From JAADHG01 sp964418645 (GTDB taxonomy: Bacteria; Bacteroidota; Bacteroidia; Flavobacteriales; Flavobacteriaceae): DNA of 25,087 nucleotides. The stretch is taken from the NCBI GenBank assembly GCA_964418645.1, contig CAYQME010000034.1, positions 1 through 25,087 on the forward strand. Direction: 5' to 3'. The notes under the pieces are model-generated. The model had not been told where the DNA came from, did not search any database, and saw nothing but the letters and a program-made list of their open reading frames with translations. Of this stretch, positions 24,617-25,087 are shown piece by piece; positions within the stretch are counted from its first letter, which is position 1; each line of letters starts with the position of its first letter. The position numbers and the translations under genes were made by a program.

Positions 24617-25087
24617 TTACTCATGATTCCAAGAGCTTTCGGCATCTTTGTTTTTTGGAGATAAGCCTAACACTTCATTATTTGTATTTACCCCAAGACC
24701 TAAAACAGTTCTGTTGGCATAGTTAAAATAGGATACTACTTGATTCACTTCTAAAATTTCACCATCAGTACAACCTAGAAGTCTTAAATTTGTAATATCA
24801 TCTTCAATAATATCATTAGCATTTTTAGTTAATTTTTTTGTGTAATTAGACAAAGCTAATTCCTTATTATTTAATATTTTATGCAATGAATTATTTTCAA
24901 TATGAAACTTCAGTTTTTCAGCTTTATCATCATTTTTTAAAAACCGTTTCATTCCTGTAAAATGATGTTCATAACAATAATCACATTTATTAATATAGCT
25001 AGTATACGTGCCTAATAATTCTAAAAACCAATTCTGAAATGTATTATCACTATGATGCAAAGTATTTTTATACAAACTCATATGTCC
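24617..25087 (-). CDS. AhpD-like peroxidase-related protein (N-terminus outside window)
   Basis: At least 157 residues, continuing past the right edge. The ATG at 25079-25081 is not the real start: the frame reads Gly-His before it (GHMSLYKN), which matches the internal EGHM.LYKN of the family, so about 45 residues are missing. The redox motif CDYCYEHH (CxxC plus His, CMD/AhpD fold) marks a carboxymuconolactone decarboxylase/AhpD-like protein, of the uncharacterised peroxidase-related group. The C-terminal part (GCTDGEILEVNQVVSYFNYANR) is typical of that group. It may act as a disulfide-reducing peroxidase. It converges on the acyltransferase gene with 6 bases between stops. Confidence 0.88.
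   Translation of the reverse strand, partial: GHMSLYKNTLHHSDNTFQNWFLELLGTYTSYINKCDYCYEHHFTGMKRFLKNDDKAEKLKFHIENNSLHKILNNKELALSNYTKKLTKNANDIIEDDITNLRLLGCTDGEILEVNQVVSYFNYANRTVLGLGVNTNNEVLGLSPKNKDAESSWNHE

Noticed and set aside
1..25087. CRISPR array, insertion sequences, prophage or defence system
   Set aside because: No regular short repeats with spacers, transposase, integrase, phage or known defence motifs were found on either strand.

Overview
The window is AT-rich bacterial chromosome that reads as a member of the Bacteroidota, very probably a gliding-type Flavobacteriaceae species. The signs are type IX secretion (T9SS) cargo proteins paired with a PorP/SprF-family protein, a DUF3822-rsmD pair, a MiaE-type tRNA hydroxylase, and promoters of the TAnnTTTG (-7) type instead of sigma70 boxes. 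No mobile element, prophage, CRISPR array or tRNA gene was seen.

Layout. (1) Positions 1-6705 are a surface-protein region: a large secreted adhesin-like gene (minus strand, running off the left edge), a small sixA-type phosphatase (plus), then a PorP/SprF gene and a 963-residue T9SS type B cargo gene (minus, probable operon). (2) 7042-10017 is a ppk1-ppx polyphosphate operon with a clear promoter. (3) 10115-12290 is an ABC-2 ATPase/permease pair. (4) 12301-15202 (minus) is dnaX, a lipoprotein gene and miaE, tightly packed. (5) The RNase P RNA gene rnpB (not protein coding) lies at about 15305-15607, divergent from dnaX and closed by a strong hairpin. (6) 15658-16984 holds two secreted or lipoprotein genes on the minus strand, each interrupted by one in-frame stop codon. 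(7) 17173-19254 (minus) is a membrane-anchored protein, DUF3822 and rsmD. (8) 19380-20807 is a RecD/Pif1-like helicase. (9) 20895-24610 is a close-packed plus-strand run: kdsB, a HAD hydrolase, a CAT-like acetyltransferase, a KdnB-like iron alcohol dehydrogenase and a PlsC-like acyltransferase; it looks like envelope/LPS sugar metabolism. (10) An AhpD-like peroxidase-family gene (minus) runs off the right edge.

Most genes are ordinary housekeeping. The points most worth a second look are a 10-A tract in dnaX at the end of the clamp-loader core, where a slip in either direction gives a stop within a few codons (a possible programmed gamma subunit); the two neighbouring nonsense-interrupted genes; and the kdsB/KdnB-like cluster, which suggests a modified Kdo (8-amino-Kdo) in the lipopolysaccharide.
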